Positions 1 through 9,249 are shown, counted from the first letter of the stretch. The stretch: 64,000 bases of DNA from Lachnospiraceae bacterium (GCA_021202465.1 JAJQCZ010000031.1:1-64000), one strand, 5' to 3'. Notes: generated by a model from the sequence alone, not told the origin. A program made the numbers and translations.

Positions 1-1703
1 GGTATCCGTGTTCATCGTTACATTGTATCAACGAGAGTAGGGCAACGGACCCTGCCTGCGGCTGCGGCAATTTCCTGATTCTTACCTATCGGTGCCTGCG
101 GGAGCTGGAGCTCTCGGTGATCTCTGAGCTGCACGATACCGGGCAGCGGGTCCTCGATGTGTCCATGTACTGCAAGGTCTCTGTTTCACAGTTTTACGGC
201 ATTGAGGTTGAACCCTTTCAGGCCCGGATCGCCCGTGTCTGCCTGTGGCTGGCGGAGCAGCAGATGAACTGTCAGGCGGCGGAGCTGTTTGGGGTGGTGG
301 GCCGCTGTGATTTCCTGGTCCGTCCTGTCATAATCCGGGAAGCCAATGCGCTGACGACGGACTGGGCGGAGGTCGTGCGGCCGGAGAAGCTTGATTTTAT
401 CATTGGAAATCCGCCCTTTGTCGGAGCCCGGCTGATGAATGCCGGTCAGAAGCAGGATATGAAACTGGTCTTCCGGGGCTTTCATGCGGTCGGCAACATG
501 GATTATGTGACGGCCTGGTACCGGAAGGCAGCGGAGTTCATCCGCGGAACCGGCATACGCTGTGCGTTTGTTTCTACGAACAGCCTTTGTCAGGGGGAAC
601 AGGCGGCTCTTCTCTGGAAGCTGCTGACGGAAGGCTTTGATATGTCGATCGATTTTGCCTGGAAGAGCTTTGTCTGGGACAGCGGCCCGGGGAGTCAGGC
701 CCGGGTGCACTGCGTGATTCTCGGATTTTCCGATGCCTCCCTGTCCCGCCGGGGCGGCCAGCATCTGGCCGGGAAATGGCTCTGCAGTGAGTCCGGAAGA
801 CGGCGGGTACCGCACATCAATGCCTATCTGGTCCCGGCGCCGGACACCTTCGTGCTGTCGCGCCGGAAGCCACTCTTTCCGGTGCCGGACATGGTTTTCG
901 GAAATATGGCCAATGACGACGGGAATCTGATCCTGACGGCGGAGGAACGCGGACGTCTGCTGGCTGAGACACCGGGGCTGCACCGCTTTATCCGTCCGTT
1001 TCTCGGGTCTGTTGAATTCATCCAGGGAAAAGAACGCTACTGCCTGTGGCTGACCGGAGCCACGCGGGAGGAAATTGAATCGTTTCCTGAAATAGCGGCG
1101 CGCGTGCAGCGTGTTGGGGAATTTCGCAGCCGAAGCCGCCGGGAGAATACGCGGAAACTGGCGCTGACGCCGGAGCGTTTCGGCGAGATTCGCCAGCCGG
1201 AGGAGGGCTATTATATCCTGGTGCCGCGGGTTTCCTCCGTGCGGCGGCGCTATATTCCCATGGGCTTCGTTCCTGCCGACTGGATCGCCAGCGACGCGGT
1301 GCTGATTCTTCCCGGCGCTGATCTGTCTCTCTTCGCGGTTCTGACCTCACGGCTGCATATGGTCTGGGTTCAGACCGTGGCGGGACGGCTGAAGAGTGAT
1401 TACCGTTATTCAGTTTCTGTTGTCTATAATAATTTTCCTTTTCCTTCACTGACGGAGGAAAAGAGGGAGCGTCTGGCTGCGTCGGCACAGCGGATTCTGG
1501 ATGTGCGGAGCTGTTTTACGGGAAGCTCGCTGGCTTCATTGTATGATCCGGCTTCTATGCCGACGGAACTGGCGGATGCGCACCGGGAGAATGACCGGCT
1601 GGTGGAAGAAATCTATGGTGTGTCAGGAAGAACGGAAGAGGAGCAGCTGATTGAGCTGCTGCGGAGGTTTCGGGAGAAGAGCGACGCAGCACGCGGGAAC
1701 TAA
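1..1703 (+). CDS. DNA adenine methyltransferase, YeeA/MmeI-like, 5'-truncated by window edge
   Basis: This is the 3' part of a class I SAM-dependent DNA methyltransferase of the large YeeA/MmeI-like type, which methylates adenine as part of, or derived from, a restriction or phage-defence system. The open frame runs in from the left edge, reading from base 3. The SAM-binding motif I (DPACGCGNFL) is encoded at about 48-77, and the catalytic NPPF motif (GNPPFVGARL) lies about 110 residues downstream. The C-terminus (YDPxxMPxEL...AHxxND) is typical of the family. Full-length members have roughly 900 residues, so about 350 N-terminal residues are absent. The codons before motif I (bases 3-47) do not read like the hydrophobic strand that usually precedes DPACG, so the gene may be interrupted or at a contig end there. 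No restriction partner is visible. The family call is firm; whether the gene is intact is unknown. Confidence 0.8.
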   Translation, partial: YPCSSLHCINESRATDPACGCGNFLILTYRCLRELELSVISELHDTGQRVLDVSMYCKVSVSQFYGIEVEPFQARIARVCLWLAEQQMNCQAAELFGVVGRCDFLVRPVIIREANALTTDWAEVVRPEKLDFIIGNPPFVGARLMNAGQKQDMKLVFRGFHAVGNMDYVTAWYRKAAEFIRGTGIRCAFVSTNSLCQGEQAALLWKLLTEGFDMSIDFAWKSFVWDSGPGSQARVHCVILGFSDASLSRRGGQHLAGKWLCSESGRRRVPHINAYLVPAPDTFVLSRRKPLFPVPDMVFGNMANDDGNLILTAEERGRLLAETPGLHRFIRPFLGSVEFIQGKERYCLWLTGATREEIESFPEIAARVQRVGEFRSRSRRENTRKLALTPERFGEIRQPEEGYYILVPRVSSVRRRYIPMGFVPADWIASDAVLILPGADLSLFAVLTSRLHMVWVQTVAGRLKSDYRYSVSVVYNNFPFPSLTEEKRERLAASAQRILDVRSCFTGSSLASLYDPASMPTELADAHRENDRLVEEIYGVSGRTEEEQLIELLRRFREKSDAARGN

Positions 1704-2407
1704 CTCTGTTTCAGGTCAAAGATTTCTTCCGGTGTACATTTCCGACATGCGCCGGTATCCAGATCCGGATCCAGCTGCAGCGGTCCCATGGACAGCCGCT
1801 TCAGATAGAGGACATGGCCGCCGACGGCGGCCACCATGCGCTTGACCTGATGGAACCGCCCTTCCGTGATCGTGATCTGTATCTCGGATTCGTCCCCGGC
1901 GCGCAGGATCTCAAGCCCGGCCGGCAACGTCGGCCTTTCATCGCCGATGTCGAGGCCGAGACGAAACTGTTCGATATGCTCCGATGTGATCCGTCCCTGA
2001 ACACGGGCGAAATAGGTCTTCTCCACATGGCGCCGCGGCGACAGCAGGCTCTGGCAGAGCGGTCCGTCGTTGGTGATAAGAAGCAGTCCCTCCGTGTCCT
2101 TGTCCAGACGTCCTACGGGGAAGAGATCCTTGCGGTGCGGGGTCGGCAGCAGATCCAGAACGGTTTTCTCCCGCGCGTCGGTCACGGCTGTGACCACACC
2201 GGCCGGTTTGTTGAGCATATAGTATTCCAGCGCGGCATAGTGAATCGGCGTGCCATCTACACAGACGACATCATTGTCCGGTGAAACGGAGATATCTGCC
2301 CGGCGCACCGCAGTCCCATTCACGGTAACAATCCCCCGACGGCAGCCGTCGCGGATTTCGCGGCGGCTGCCCACGCCCATCTCTGAAAGAAATCGATCTA
2401 ATCGCAT
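1700..2407 (-). CDS. rsuA: RsuA-family 16S rRNA pseudouridine synthase
   Basis: This enzyme isomerises a uridine (U516 in E. coli numbering) of 16S rRNA to pseudouridine. The 235-residue protein has an N-terminal S4 RNA-binding domain (about 1-60, RLDRFLSEMGVGSRREIRDG) followed by the catalytic domain. The catalytic Asp lies in GRLDKDTEGLLL and the family motif GRFHQVKRM is near residue 190. The ATG has a GGAG ribosome-binding site just upstream. The gene lies 59 bp downstream of aroA on the same strand, and its stop overlaps the end of the converging methyltransferase gene. RluB/RluF-type specificity cannot be excluded, but the length and motifs fit RsuA. Confidence 0.88.
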   Translation of the reverse strand: MRLDRFLSEMGVGSRREIRDGCRRGIVTVNGTAVRRADISVSPDNDVVCVDGTPIHYAALEYYMLNKPAGVVTAVTDAREKTVLDLLPTPHRKDLFPVGRLDKDTEGLLLITNDGPLCQSLLSPRRHVEKTYFARVQGRITSEHIEQFRLGLDIGDERPTLPAGLEILRAGDESEIQITITEGRFHQVKRMVAAVGGHVLYLKRLSMGPLQLDPDLDTGACRKCTPEEIFDLKQS

Positions 2408-2422
2408 ACCCGTTCTCCTGAC

Positions 2423-2456
2423 AAAGCCGCCCTCAACACAGCGTGAGAGCGGCTTT
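2423..2456 (-). terminator. Hairpin between aroA and rsuA
   Basis: AAAGCCGC (2423-2430) pairs with GCGGCTTT (2449-2456), with further pairing inside the loop. On the minus strand it lies after the aroA stop and directly before the rsuA ribosome-binding site, without a long T-run. It may attenuate read-through rather than fully terminate. Confidence 0.4.
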
Positions 2457-2466
2457 CGTAATTCTT

Positions 2467-3771
2467 TTAAAATTCTTTCCCGTAGTCCTGCCCGGCGTTC
2501 ACCAGCGACTTCATATCGATGTAGAAGCGGGGATAGGAGATGCTGACGCAGTCCTTGCGGGTGATGGTCGTCTCGCCTTCACAGTTCAGGGAAGCGACCG
2601 AGAAGCTCATGGCAATGCGGTGGTCGTTGGCACTGTTGATGACGGCGCCGTGCAGAGGCCGTCCGCCGCGGATGATCATGCCGTCGTCCGTCTCCTCGAC
2701 GTCGGCACCCATCAGCTTCAGATTGTCCACCATGATGCGGATGCGGTTGGATTCCTTGACCTTCAGTTCGGCGGCGTCGCGGATGATCGTGGTGCCCTTG
2801 GCGTAGCAGGCCATCACGGCGATGACCGGAAGCTCATCGATGAGCTTCGGAATAATCTCGCCCTGAATCGTGATGCCGTGCAGGTCGGAGGCGCGCACGA
2901 CGAGATCGGCGGAAGGCTCGCCGTCCTGCGTCACATTCTCATAGGTGATGTCTCCGCCCATCTCCCTGCAGACGGTAAGGATACCGGCCCGGGTGGGGTT
3001 GATGCCCACGTTGCGCAGGACGATCTCCGAGCCGGGAACGATGAGCGCCCCCGCCAGGAAGAAAGCGGCGGAGGAAATGTCTCCGGGCACGGTGATGTTC
3101 TGGGCGTAGAGCTCCTCGGCGGGGTAAATGGTGGCGGTGGTTCCCTGAGAAGTCACCTTCGCGCCGAAGGTTCCCAGCATCAGCTCCGTATGGTTCCGGG
3201 ACAGATAGGGTTCCGTCACCGAAGTGGGGCTGTCCGCCGTGAGTCCGGCCAGAAGGACAACGGACTTCACCTGCGCGGAAGCGACCGGTGACTGATAGTG
3301 GATGCCGTGAAGCTGCCGTCCGTTGATGCGCAGCGGCAGGCAGTCATTTCCCAGTGTGGAGTGTATGTCAGCCCCCATCATGGTCAGAGGGCGGATGATT
3401 CGGTTCATGGGGCGTTTCTTCAGAGATGCATCCCCGACGAGGCTGCAGGAAAAATTCTGGGCAGCCAGAATGCCGGAGATCAGCCGCGTGGTCGTTCCGC
3501 TGTTGCCGCAGTCCAGGATGTGCGTGGGAGCCGTCAGACCCCGGAGTCCGTTCCCGTGTACGTATATGGTTGAGGGAGTCACCTCGGTATGGATTCCCAT
3601 CTTGGTAAAGCAGGAGATCGTGGACAGGCAGTCCGCCCCCCGCAGGAAATTTTCTATCTGTGTGACGCCGTTCGCCAGGGCGCCGAACATGACGCTGCGG
3701 TGAGAAATGGATTTATCCCCCGGCACGGTGATCTCGCCGCGCAGGCCATGTCTGCTGATCTCGTATTTCAT
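2467..3771 (-). CDS. aroA: 3-phosphoshikimate 1-carboxyvinyltransferase (EPSP synthase)
   Basis: EPSP synthase joins shikimate-3-phosphate and phosphoenolpyruvate in the sixth step of the shikimate pathway to aromatic amino acids. The 434-residue protein starts at MKYEISRHGL, where a GGAGGAG ribosome-binding site sits about 10 nt upstream. A longer in-frame start at 3855 lacks such a site and would add an atypical basic tail. Visible motifs are GDKSISHR near residue 18, GNSGTTTRL near residue 90 (PEP/phosphate binding) and KKRPM. The length is normal. The rest of the shikimate pathway is not in the window. A good minus-strand promoter lies at 3858-3886. Confidence 0.95.
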   Translation of the reverse strand: MKYEISRHGLRGEITVPGDKSISHRSVMFGALANGVTQIENFLRGADCLSTISCFTKMGIHTEVTPSTIYVHGNGLRGLTAPTHILDCGNSGTTTRLISGILAAQNFSCSLVGDASLKKRPMNRIIRPLTMMGADIHSTLGNDCLPLRINGRQLHGIHYQSPVASAQVKSVVLLAGLTADSPTSVTEPYLSRNHTELMLGTFGAKVTSQGTTATIYPAEELYAQNITVPGDISSAAFFLAGALIVPGSEIVLRNVGINPTRAGILTVCREMGGDITYENVTQDGEPSADLVVRASDLHGITIQGEIIPKLIDELPVIAVMACYAKGTTIIRDAAELKVKESNRIRIMVDNLKLMGADVEETDDGMIIRGGRPLHGAVINSANDHRIAMSFSVASLNCEGETTITRKDCVSISYPRFYIDMKSLVNAGQDYGKEF

Positions 3772-3857
3772 GAAATGCTTTCTCCTCCGGGTCTTCCCCG
3801 CTTTTTCCTGCTGCACGGCCGGGCTGCTGATCTGACCGGGCGTGTGAGTCAACATAG

Positions 3858-3886
3858 AGTATACAGCCGGAAGGACGGATTTGCAA
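3858..3886 (-). promoter_or_regulatory. Sigma-A-type promoter for aroA
   Basis: On the minus strand, -35 TTGCAA (3886-3881) and -10 TATACT (3863-3858) are separated by exactly 17 nt. The -10 lies about 87 nt upstream of the aroA ATG. Confidence 0.7.
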
Positions 3887-4002
3887 CTGATTTCCGGGGG
3901 ATTCCGCAGGTGAATTCGGTGAAATTCCGGCGGATATAGTCCGTACGTGAGGGAGAAAGCCTCGTTTTATTAAGAATTTTCACGAATCCGCTGTTTTTTC
4001 TC

Positions 4003-4031
4003 TTGTAATTTCACACAATTTCTAGTAAGAT
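4003..4031 (+). promoter_or_regulatory. Sigma-A-type promoter for the EF-G paralogue
   Basis: -35 TTGTAA (4003-4008), a 17-nt spacer and -10 TAAGAT (4026-4031), about 50 nt upstream of the ATG at 4083, which has an AGGAGG ribosome-binding site. Confidence 0.6.
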
Positions 4032-4082
4032 GGTGACAGGGTTTTTCGGAATCAGGAAAACACCGGTTAGGAGGAGCAATTC

Positions 4083-6173
4083 ATGAATATTTATGAGACG
4101 AAAAACATTCGCAATGTTGCAATTCTCGGCCACGGCGGGTGCGGCAAGACGACGCTCGTGGAGGCGATGGCATATATTACCGGCATCACCACCCGCATGG
4201 GGAAGGTCGCCGACGGCAACACCATCAGCGATTTTGACAAAGAGGAGATCAAGCGCGGCTTCTCGATCGGCACTTCGGTCGTTCCGATTGAGCACAATGG
4301 CTGCAAGATCAATTTCTTTGATACGCCCGGTTATTTTGATTTTACCGGCGAGGTGGAGGAAGCCCTCAGCGCAGCCGGAGCCGCGGTCATCGTGATCAAC
4401 GCAAAATCCGGCGTCGAAGTCGGCGCGCAGAAGGCCTGGGAGCTCTGCAACAAATTCAATCTGCCCCGGTTGATCTTTGTCACCGGGATGGACGACGATA
4501 ACGCCAGCTATAAGAATGTGGTAAATACCCTGCAGGTCATGTATGGTTCCCGCATCGCCCCCTATCATCTGCCCATCCGTGAGAACGAGAAGTTCGTAGG
4601 GTATGTGAACGTCGTGAAGATGAAGGGGCGCCGCTTTACCGAAAAGAGCGAGCATGTTGAGTGCCCGATCCCGGATTATTCCATGGAGAACCTGAATCAG
4701 GTTCGTGAGAAGCTGATGGAGGCTGTGGCGGAGACCAGCGAAGAGTACATGGACCGCTATTTCTCCGGCGAGGAATTTACCTATGATGAGATCCGCAATG
4801 CGCTGCGGTCAAATGTCCGCACCTGCGATCTGGTGCCTGTTCTGATCGGGACCGGCATCAACGGCAACGGTGCCCGGATGCTTCTGGAAATCATCGAAAC
4901 CTACTTCCCGTCGCCGGCAGAGCGCTTCATCAGCGGCATTGATCAGAAGACGATGGAACCCTTCACGGCGGATTTTGACTGCCATAAGCCGGAGGTCACG
5001 CTGAAGGTCTTTAAGACTCTGGTTGATCCCTTTATCGGCAAATATTCTCTGTTTAAGGTCTGCTCCGGCGTCCTGAAAGCGGACACCACGCTTCTCAATG
5101 TCAACAAGGAAGTGGATGAGAAGCTCGGCAAGCTGTATGTTCTGCGCGGCAAGGAAGCCATCGAGGTGAAGGAGCTGCACGCCGGCGATATCGGCGCGGT
5201 GCAGAAGCTCACGGCGACGCAGACCGGGGACAGCCTGAGCGTCAAGAGCACGCCGGTTCTCTATCCGGTGCCCGATCTGTCGGTGCCTTACACCTGCAAG
5301 GCCTACCGGGCGAAGACCAAGGGTGAGGAGGATAAGGTCAACGCAGCGCTGGTGAAGCTGCTCGATGAAGACCTGACGTTGCGCATGGTCAATGACAAGG
5401 AGAACCGCCAGCTGCTGCTCTACGGGATTGGCGATCAGCATCTGGAGATCGTGGTCAGCAAGGTGCTCGCCCGCTATAAAGTGGAGATGGAGCTCTATAA
5501 GCCCAAGGTGGCCTTCCGTGAGACGATTCGCGGCAAAGTGAAAGTACAGGGCAAGCACAAGAAACAGTCCGGCGGCCACGGCCAGTACGGCGACGTTACG
5601 ATCGAGTTCGAACCCAGCGGCGATCTGGAGAAGCCCTATGTCTTCGAAGAGAAGATCGTCGGCGGCGTGGTTCCCAAGAACTACTTCCCCGCCGTTGAGA
5701 AGGGCATCCAGGAAATGGTCACCAAAGGACCACTGGCCGGATATCCGATCGTGGGCCTGAAGGCGACGCTGGTATTTGGTTCCTATCACCCTGTAGATTC
5801 CTCGGAGATGGCCTTCAAGCTGGCGACCATCCTGGCCGTGAAGAATGCTTTCGCCGACCCGGCCAGTAAGCCGGTTCTGCTGGAACCGATCGCTACGCTG
5901 ACCGTCAAGGTGCCTGACCGCTTCACCGGCGATATCATGGGCGACCTGAACAAGCGCCGCGGCCGTGTCCTGGGCATGAACCCCGACCACAGCGGCAACC
6001 AGATCATTGAGGCGGATGTCCCCATGTCGGAGCTGGACGGCTACAACACCGACCTGCGCTCCATGACCGGCGGCATCGGCAGCTTCGCCTACGAGTTCAG
6101 CCGTTACGAGCAGGCTCCTTCGGATGTCCAGCAGAAGGAGATTGAGGCACGGGCAGCCTCCAAAGACGAGTAG
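4083..6173 (+). CDS. Elongation factor G paralogue (EF-G2-like)
   Basis: This 696-residue translational GTPase has the full EF-G layout: a G domain (about 1-280), beta-barrel domain II, and domains III-V ending near residue 680. The P-loop GHGGCGKTT is at residues 16-24 and the G3 motif DTPGYFDF near residue 80. The guanine-specificity motif that is normally NKxD reads TGMD (134-137), so this is probably not the housekeeping fusA, which also normally sits beside rpsL/rpsG. A similar sequence seems shared by a clostridial EF-G side branch. It stands alone with its own promoter. The role may be ribosome recycling, a specialised elongation step or a ribosome-protection function. I see no TetM-like feature that would justify calling it a resistance gene. 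Confidence 0.85.
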   Translation: MNIYETKNIRNVAILGHGGCGKTTLVEAMAYITGITTRMGKVADGNTISDFDKEEIKRGFSIGTSVVPIEHNGCKINFFDTPGYFDFTGEVEEALSAAGAAVIVINAKSGVEVGAQKAWELCNKFNLPRLIFVTGMDDDNASYKNVVNTLQVMYGSRIAPYHLPIRENEKFVGYVNVVKMKGRRFTEKSEHVECPIPDYSMENLNQVREKLMEAVAETSEEYMDRYFSGEEFTYDEIRNALRSNVRTCDLVPVLIGTGINGNGARMLLEIIETYFPSPAERFISGIDQKTMEPFTADFDCHKPEVTLKVFKTLVDPFIGKYSLFKVCSGVLKADTTLLNVNKEVDEKLGKLYVLRGKEAIEVKELHAGDIGAVQKLTATQTGDSLSVKSTPVLYPVPDLSVPYTCKAYRAKTKGEEDKVNAALVKLLDEDLTLRMVNDKENRQLLLYGIGDQHLEIVVSKVLARYKVEMELYKPKVAFRETIRGKVKVQGKHKKQSGGHGQYGDVTIEFEPSGDLEKPYVFEEKIVGGVVPKNYFPAVEKGIQEMVTKGPLAGYPIVGLKATLVFGSYHPVDSSEMAFKLATILAVKNAFADPASKPVLLEPIATLTVKVPDRFTGDIMGDLNKRRGRVLGMNPDHSGNQIIEADVPMSELDGYNTDLRSMTGGIGSFAYEFSRYEQAPSDVQQKEIEARAASKDE

Positions 6174-6219
6174 TTTTTGACAGATAATATCTTTCTACCG
6201 ATGAGGGAGAAGAAGAGGG

Positions 6220-6242
6220 CGCAGCGGCTTTAAGCCGCTGCG
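6220..6242 (+). terminator. GC-rich hairpin after the EF-G gene
   Basis: A nine-base-pair perfect stem (CGCAGCGGC with GCCGCTGCG) and a 5-nt loop lie 47 bp after the EF-G stop. No T-run follows, so termination would be imperfect. The leuS promoter begins 9 bp downstream. Confidence 0.5.
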
Positions 6243-6250
6243 TTCGGGTC

Positions 6251-6279
6251 TTGACAAAATCCTTTCCCCTGTTTACAAT
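6251..6279 (+). promoter_or_regulatory. Promoter of the leuS T-box transcript
   Basis: Consensus -35 TTGACA (6251-6256), a 17-nt spacer and -10 TACAAT (6274-6279). Transcription should start near 6286, at the beginning of the T-box leader. Confidence 0.85.
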
Positions 6280-6285
6280 ATGGAA

Positions 6286-6525
6286 AGATTTATGCGCTGA
6301 TGAGGAGTAGTAGGCTGCAGCGCCCCGCACAGAGAGCCGCCGGGAGGTGCAAGGCGGACGGGGAAGCGGCTGAACTGGCCTCGGAGCACTCGCCCGGAAC
6401 CCGGTCTCGGAAGTAAGGGGGAGCGGCTGTTCCCGTTATCGAACGTTGAGAGCACGGCCAGGCCGTGAAATAGAGTGGTACCGCGAATGACCCCGTTCGT
6501 CTCTATAAATGAGAGGAACGGGGTA
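6286..6525 (+). promoter_or_regulatory. T-box riboswitch, leucine specifier CUG
   Basis: This leader senses uncharged tRNA-Leu and controls leuS by antitermination. Stem I shows the GAGG/CCTC lower helix, the AGTA loop-E element on the 5' side (about 6306-6312), and GAA followed by CTG on the 3' side, which places the specifier codon at 6375-6377 (Leu). The conserved T-box AGAGTGGTACCGCG lies at 6472-6485 and the terminator at 6491-6523. The specifier and the downstream gene agree, which strongly supports the assignment. Confidence 0.93.
6491..6523 (+). terminator. T-box-controlled terminator before leuS
   Basis: CCCCGTTC (6491-6498) pairs with GAACGGGG (6516-6523), extended by TCTC/GAGA, and is followed by a T-rich stretch. 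The 5' strand can pair alternatively with the T-box to form the antiterminator. Confidence 0.88.
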
Positions 6526-6566
6526 TACTATTTTGCGGGGAACCGCTGTGAACAAGGAGAGCTGAG

Positions 6567-8975
6567 ATGAGCGAAGCGTACAATCCGAAATCGATTGAGA
6601 AGAAGTGGCAGAAAATCTGGGACAGGGAGAAGGCCTTTGCAGCTACCGATGATTACTCCAAGCCCAAGATGTACAACCTGGTGGAATTTCCCTATCCTTC
6701 GGGACAGGGACTGCATGTGGGACATCCGAGACCCTATACGGCGCTGGATATCGTTTCCAGAAAACGCCGGATGCAGGGCTACAACGTTCTCTTCCCCATG
6801 GGCTGGGATGCCTTCGGACTGCCCACGGAGAACTATGCCATCAAGAATAAGATCCACCCGAAGATCGTCACGAAGAAAAATGTGGCTCGTTTCAAGGATC
6901 AGCTGAAGTCTCTGGGTTATTCCTTTGACTGGGACCGCGAGGTCAACACCACGGATCCGAACTACTATCACTGGACCCAGTGGATCTTCCTGAAGCTCTT
7001 CAAGGCGGGACTGGCCTACAAGACAGAGATGCCGATCAACTGGTGTACCTCCTGCAAGGTCGGTCTGGCCAACGAGGAGGTTGTGAACGGCGTCTGTGAG
7101 CGCTGCGGTTCGCCGGTCATCCGCAAGGCACAGAGCCAGTGGATGCTGAAGATCACCGCCTACGCCGACAAGCTGATCGACGATCTGGACAAGGTGGATT
7201 ATATCGAGCGGGTCAAGGTCTCCCAGAAGAACTGGATTGGCCGTTCGCACGGCGCGGAGGTGGATTTCCAGCTGACTGGGAAAGAGGAGAAACTTCGCAT
7301 TTATACCACCCGCCCGGATACCCTGTTCGGTGTTACCTACATGGTTCTCTCCCCGGAGCATCCCTATATCGACCAGTATAAGGATGAGATCCGCAACTGG
7401 GATGAGGTGGTCGCCTACCGCGAGATGGCCGCGCGGAAATCCGATTTCGAGCGCACTGAGCTGGCCAAGGATAAGACCGGCGTGTGCATCGACGGCCTGA
7501 CTGCCATTAATCCGGTCAACGGGGAAGAGATTCCGATCTGGATCTCCGATTATGTCCTCATGTCCTACGGCACCGGCGCCATCATGGCCGTGCCCGGTCA
7601 CGATGACAGAGACTGGGAATTCGCGAAGAAGTTCAACCTGCCGATCATCGAGGTCATCGCCGGCGGCAATGTGCAGGAGGCGGCCTTCACCGATGTGGCC
7701 ACCGGTACGCTGGTGAATTCCGGCTTCCTCACCGGCCTGTCCGTGGAGGAGGCCAAAAAAGCGATCATCGACTGGCTGGAGGAGAGAGGGCTGGGGACAC
7801 CCAAGACCAACTTCAAGCTTCGCGACTGGGTGTTCTCCCGTCAGAGATACTGGGGCGAGCCCATCCCGATCGTGAAATGTGAGAAATGCGGCTATGTGCC
7901 GATTCCCGAGGAGGAGCTCCCTCTGGAGCTGCCCGACGTGGAGAGCTATATGCCCACGGACAACGGCGAGTCTCCGCTGGCGGCCATGACCGACTGGGTG
8001 AATACTACCTGCCCCTGCTGCGGCGGCCCTGCGAAGCGCGAGACGGACACCATGCCCCAGTGGGCCGGGTCTTCCTGGTATTACCTGCGCTACGTCGATC
8101 CTCACAACAATGAATGCCTGGCGAGCCCCGAGGCACTGAAATACTGGCTGCCTGTGGACTGGTACAACGGCGGCATGGAGCATACCACGCTCCACCTGCT
8201 GTATTCCCGGTTCTGGCACAAATTCCTCTATGACCAGGGCGTGGTGCCGACACCGGAGCCTTATCAGAAGAGAACTTCTCACGGGATGATCCTCGGTGAA
8301 AACGGCGAGAAGATGAGCAAATCCCGCGGCAATGTCATCAACCCGGACGACATTGTCAATGAGTTCGGCGCCGATACGCTGCGGACCTATGAGATGTTCA
8401 TCGGTGCGTTCGACCTGGCGGCTTCCTGGTCCAACGACGGCGTGAAGGGCTGCCGCCGTTTCCTGGAGCGTGTCTGGAAGCTGCAGGATATCGTGGGAGA
8501 CGGCGAGGGAATCAGCCCGAAGCTGGAGACGCTGATTCACCAGACCATCAAGAAGGTGAGCAGCGATTACGAGGAAATGAAGTACAATACGGGCATCGCC
8601 GCGATGATGAACCTGGTCAATGAGTTTTACAAGGCCGGGAAGATTACAAAGGAGGATTACCGGATCCTGCTCGTCCTCCTGAACCCGGTCGCCCCTCATA
8701 TCACGGAGGAGCTCTGGGAGATTGAAAACTACGGCGGATACCTGTATCAGACCAGCTGGCCGGAGTACGACGAGGCCAAGACCGTGGAGAAGACCGCCGA
8801 GATCGCGGTGCAGGTCAACGGCAAAATCCGCGGCAAGATCACTCTGCCGGTGGATCTGTCGAAGGATGAAGCACTGGCCGCCGGCCGCGAGGCGGTGGCG
8901 GATCGCCTGACCGGAACTATTGTCAAGGAGATTTACGTACCCGGACGCCTGATCAATTTTGTACAGAAAAACTGA
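6567..8975 (+). CDS. leuS: Leucine--tRNA ligase
   Basis: This class Ia aminoacyl-tRNA synthetase charges tRNA-Leu. The 802-residue protein is full length. It has the HIGH-type signature HVGH (50-53) within a nucleotide-binding fold, a zinc-ribbon-like insert with Cys pairs (CTSCKVG...CERCGSP), the CP1 editing domain in the middle, KMSKS at 582-586, and the C-terminal anticodon-binding domain. The ATG is preceded by AAGGAGAGCTGAG. Transcription is governed by the T-box leader directly upstream. The gene is probably monocistronic or shares its transcript only with the tiny gene at 9036. Confidence 0.97.
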   Translation: MSEAYNPKSIEKKWQKIWDREKAFAATDDYSKPKMYNLVEFPYPSGQGLHVGHPRPYTALDIVSRKRRMQGYNVLFPMGWDAFGLPTENYAIKNKIHPKIVTKKNVARFKDQLKSLGYSFDWDREVNTTDPNYYHWTQWIFLKLFKAGLAYKTEMPINWCTSCKVGLANEEVVNGVCERCGSPVIRKAQSQWMLKITAYADKLIDDLDKVDYIERVKVSQKNWIGRSHGAEVDFQLTGKEEKLRIYTTRPDTLFGVTYMVLSPEHPYIDQYKDEIRNWDEVVAYREMAARKSDFERTELAKDKTGVCIDGLTAINPVNGEEIPIWISDYVLMSYGTGAIMAVPGHDDRDWEFAKKFNLPIIEVIAGGNVQEAAFTDVATGTLVNSGFLTGLSVEEAKKAIIDWLEERGLGTPKTNFKLRDWVFSRQRYWGEPIPIVKCEKCGYVPIPEEELPLELPDVESYMPTDNGESPLAAMTDWVNTTCPCCGGPAKRETDTMPQWAGSSWYYLRYVDPHNNECLASPEALKYWLPVDWYNGGMEHTTLHLLYSRFWHKFLYDQGVVPTPEPYQKRTSHGMILGENGEKMSKSRGNVINPDDIVNEFGADTLRTYEMFIGAFDLAASWSNDGVKGCRRFLERVWKLQDIVGDGEGISPKLETLIHQTIKKVSSDYEEMKYNTGIAAMMNLVNEFYKAGKITKEDYRILLVLLNPVAPHITEELWEIENYGGYLYQTSWPEYDEAKTVEKTAEIAVQVNGKIRGKITLPVDLSKDEALAAGREAVADRLTGTIVKEIYVPGRLINFVQKN

Positions 8976-9035
8976 TCTTCTGCAGGGCAGAATGGAGGAT
9001 GATCGTCTGCCCCCTGACAAGATGGAGGTATATGG

Positions 9036-9185
9036 ATGGAAAAAGTATATCAGACGATGAAGCACGCCGGTATTACCAACATAGTCCTGGGGACGCTGGT
9101 CATCGTGATCGGTGCTCTCTGCGGAAGCTTCATCATTGTCAACGGTGCGAAGCTGTTGTCCCGGAAGAATGATATTCTCTTCTGA
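9036..9185 (+). CDS. 49-residue single-pass membrane protein
   Basis: This short reading frame has a clear GGAGG ribosome-binding site 7 nt before its ATG. It encodes a protein that begins MEKVYQTMKHAG, has one strongly hydrophobic helix (about residues 14-38, with VLGTLVIVIGALCG), and ends in a basic tail (KLLSRKNDILF). Similar tiny proteins occur in related clostridia as far as I recall, but no function is known to me. It follows leuS by 60 bp and may share that transcript. An overlapping frame starting at 9032 gives a charged, non-membrane product and is less likely. Confidence 0.65.
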   Translation: MEKVYQTMKHAGITNIVLGTLVIVIGALCGSFIIVNGAKLLSRKNDILF

Positions 9186-9202
9186 CTGATGCGCAGGATA
9201 TT

Positions 9203-9221
9203 TCCGGCTGTTGCCGGACGC
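9203..9221. repeat. Short palindromic repeat, copy 1
   Basis: TCCGGC-TGTT-GCCGGA plus CGC, preceded by GCGCAGGA and a T-rich run. The same layout recurs at 9702-9720, where only the loop differs. These look like two copies of a small REP-like element flanking the gene at 9289-9579. Confidence 0.45.
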
Positions 9222-9249
9222 AGTTCGTGTGTATGAGATGGAGACGGTA

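Larger units (their letters stand above)
3772..4082. other. Intergenic region with divergent aroA and EF-G promoters
   Basis: This 311-bp gap separates the divergent aroA and EF-G paralogue genes. It holds one convincing promoter for each direction (listed separately) and no small gene that I can support. Confidence 0.6.

Noticed and set aside
1..47. Insertion-sequence end at the left edge
   Set aside because: No inverted terminal repeat or transposase sequence is visible in so few bases; kept only as an open question.
4083..6173. Tetracycline-resistance ribosome protection protein
   Set aside because: Sequence fits the EF-G2-type branch, with no TetM-specific motifs that I can see and no mobile context.
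6528..9065. A very long open frame on the minus strand opposite leuS
   Set aside because: It mirrors leuS codon structure, its translation is low in recognisable motifs, and leuS is certain. High GC produces such shadow frames.
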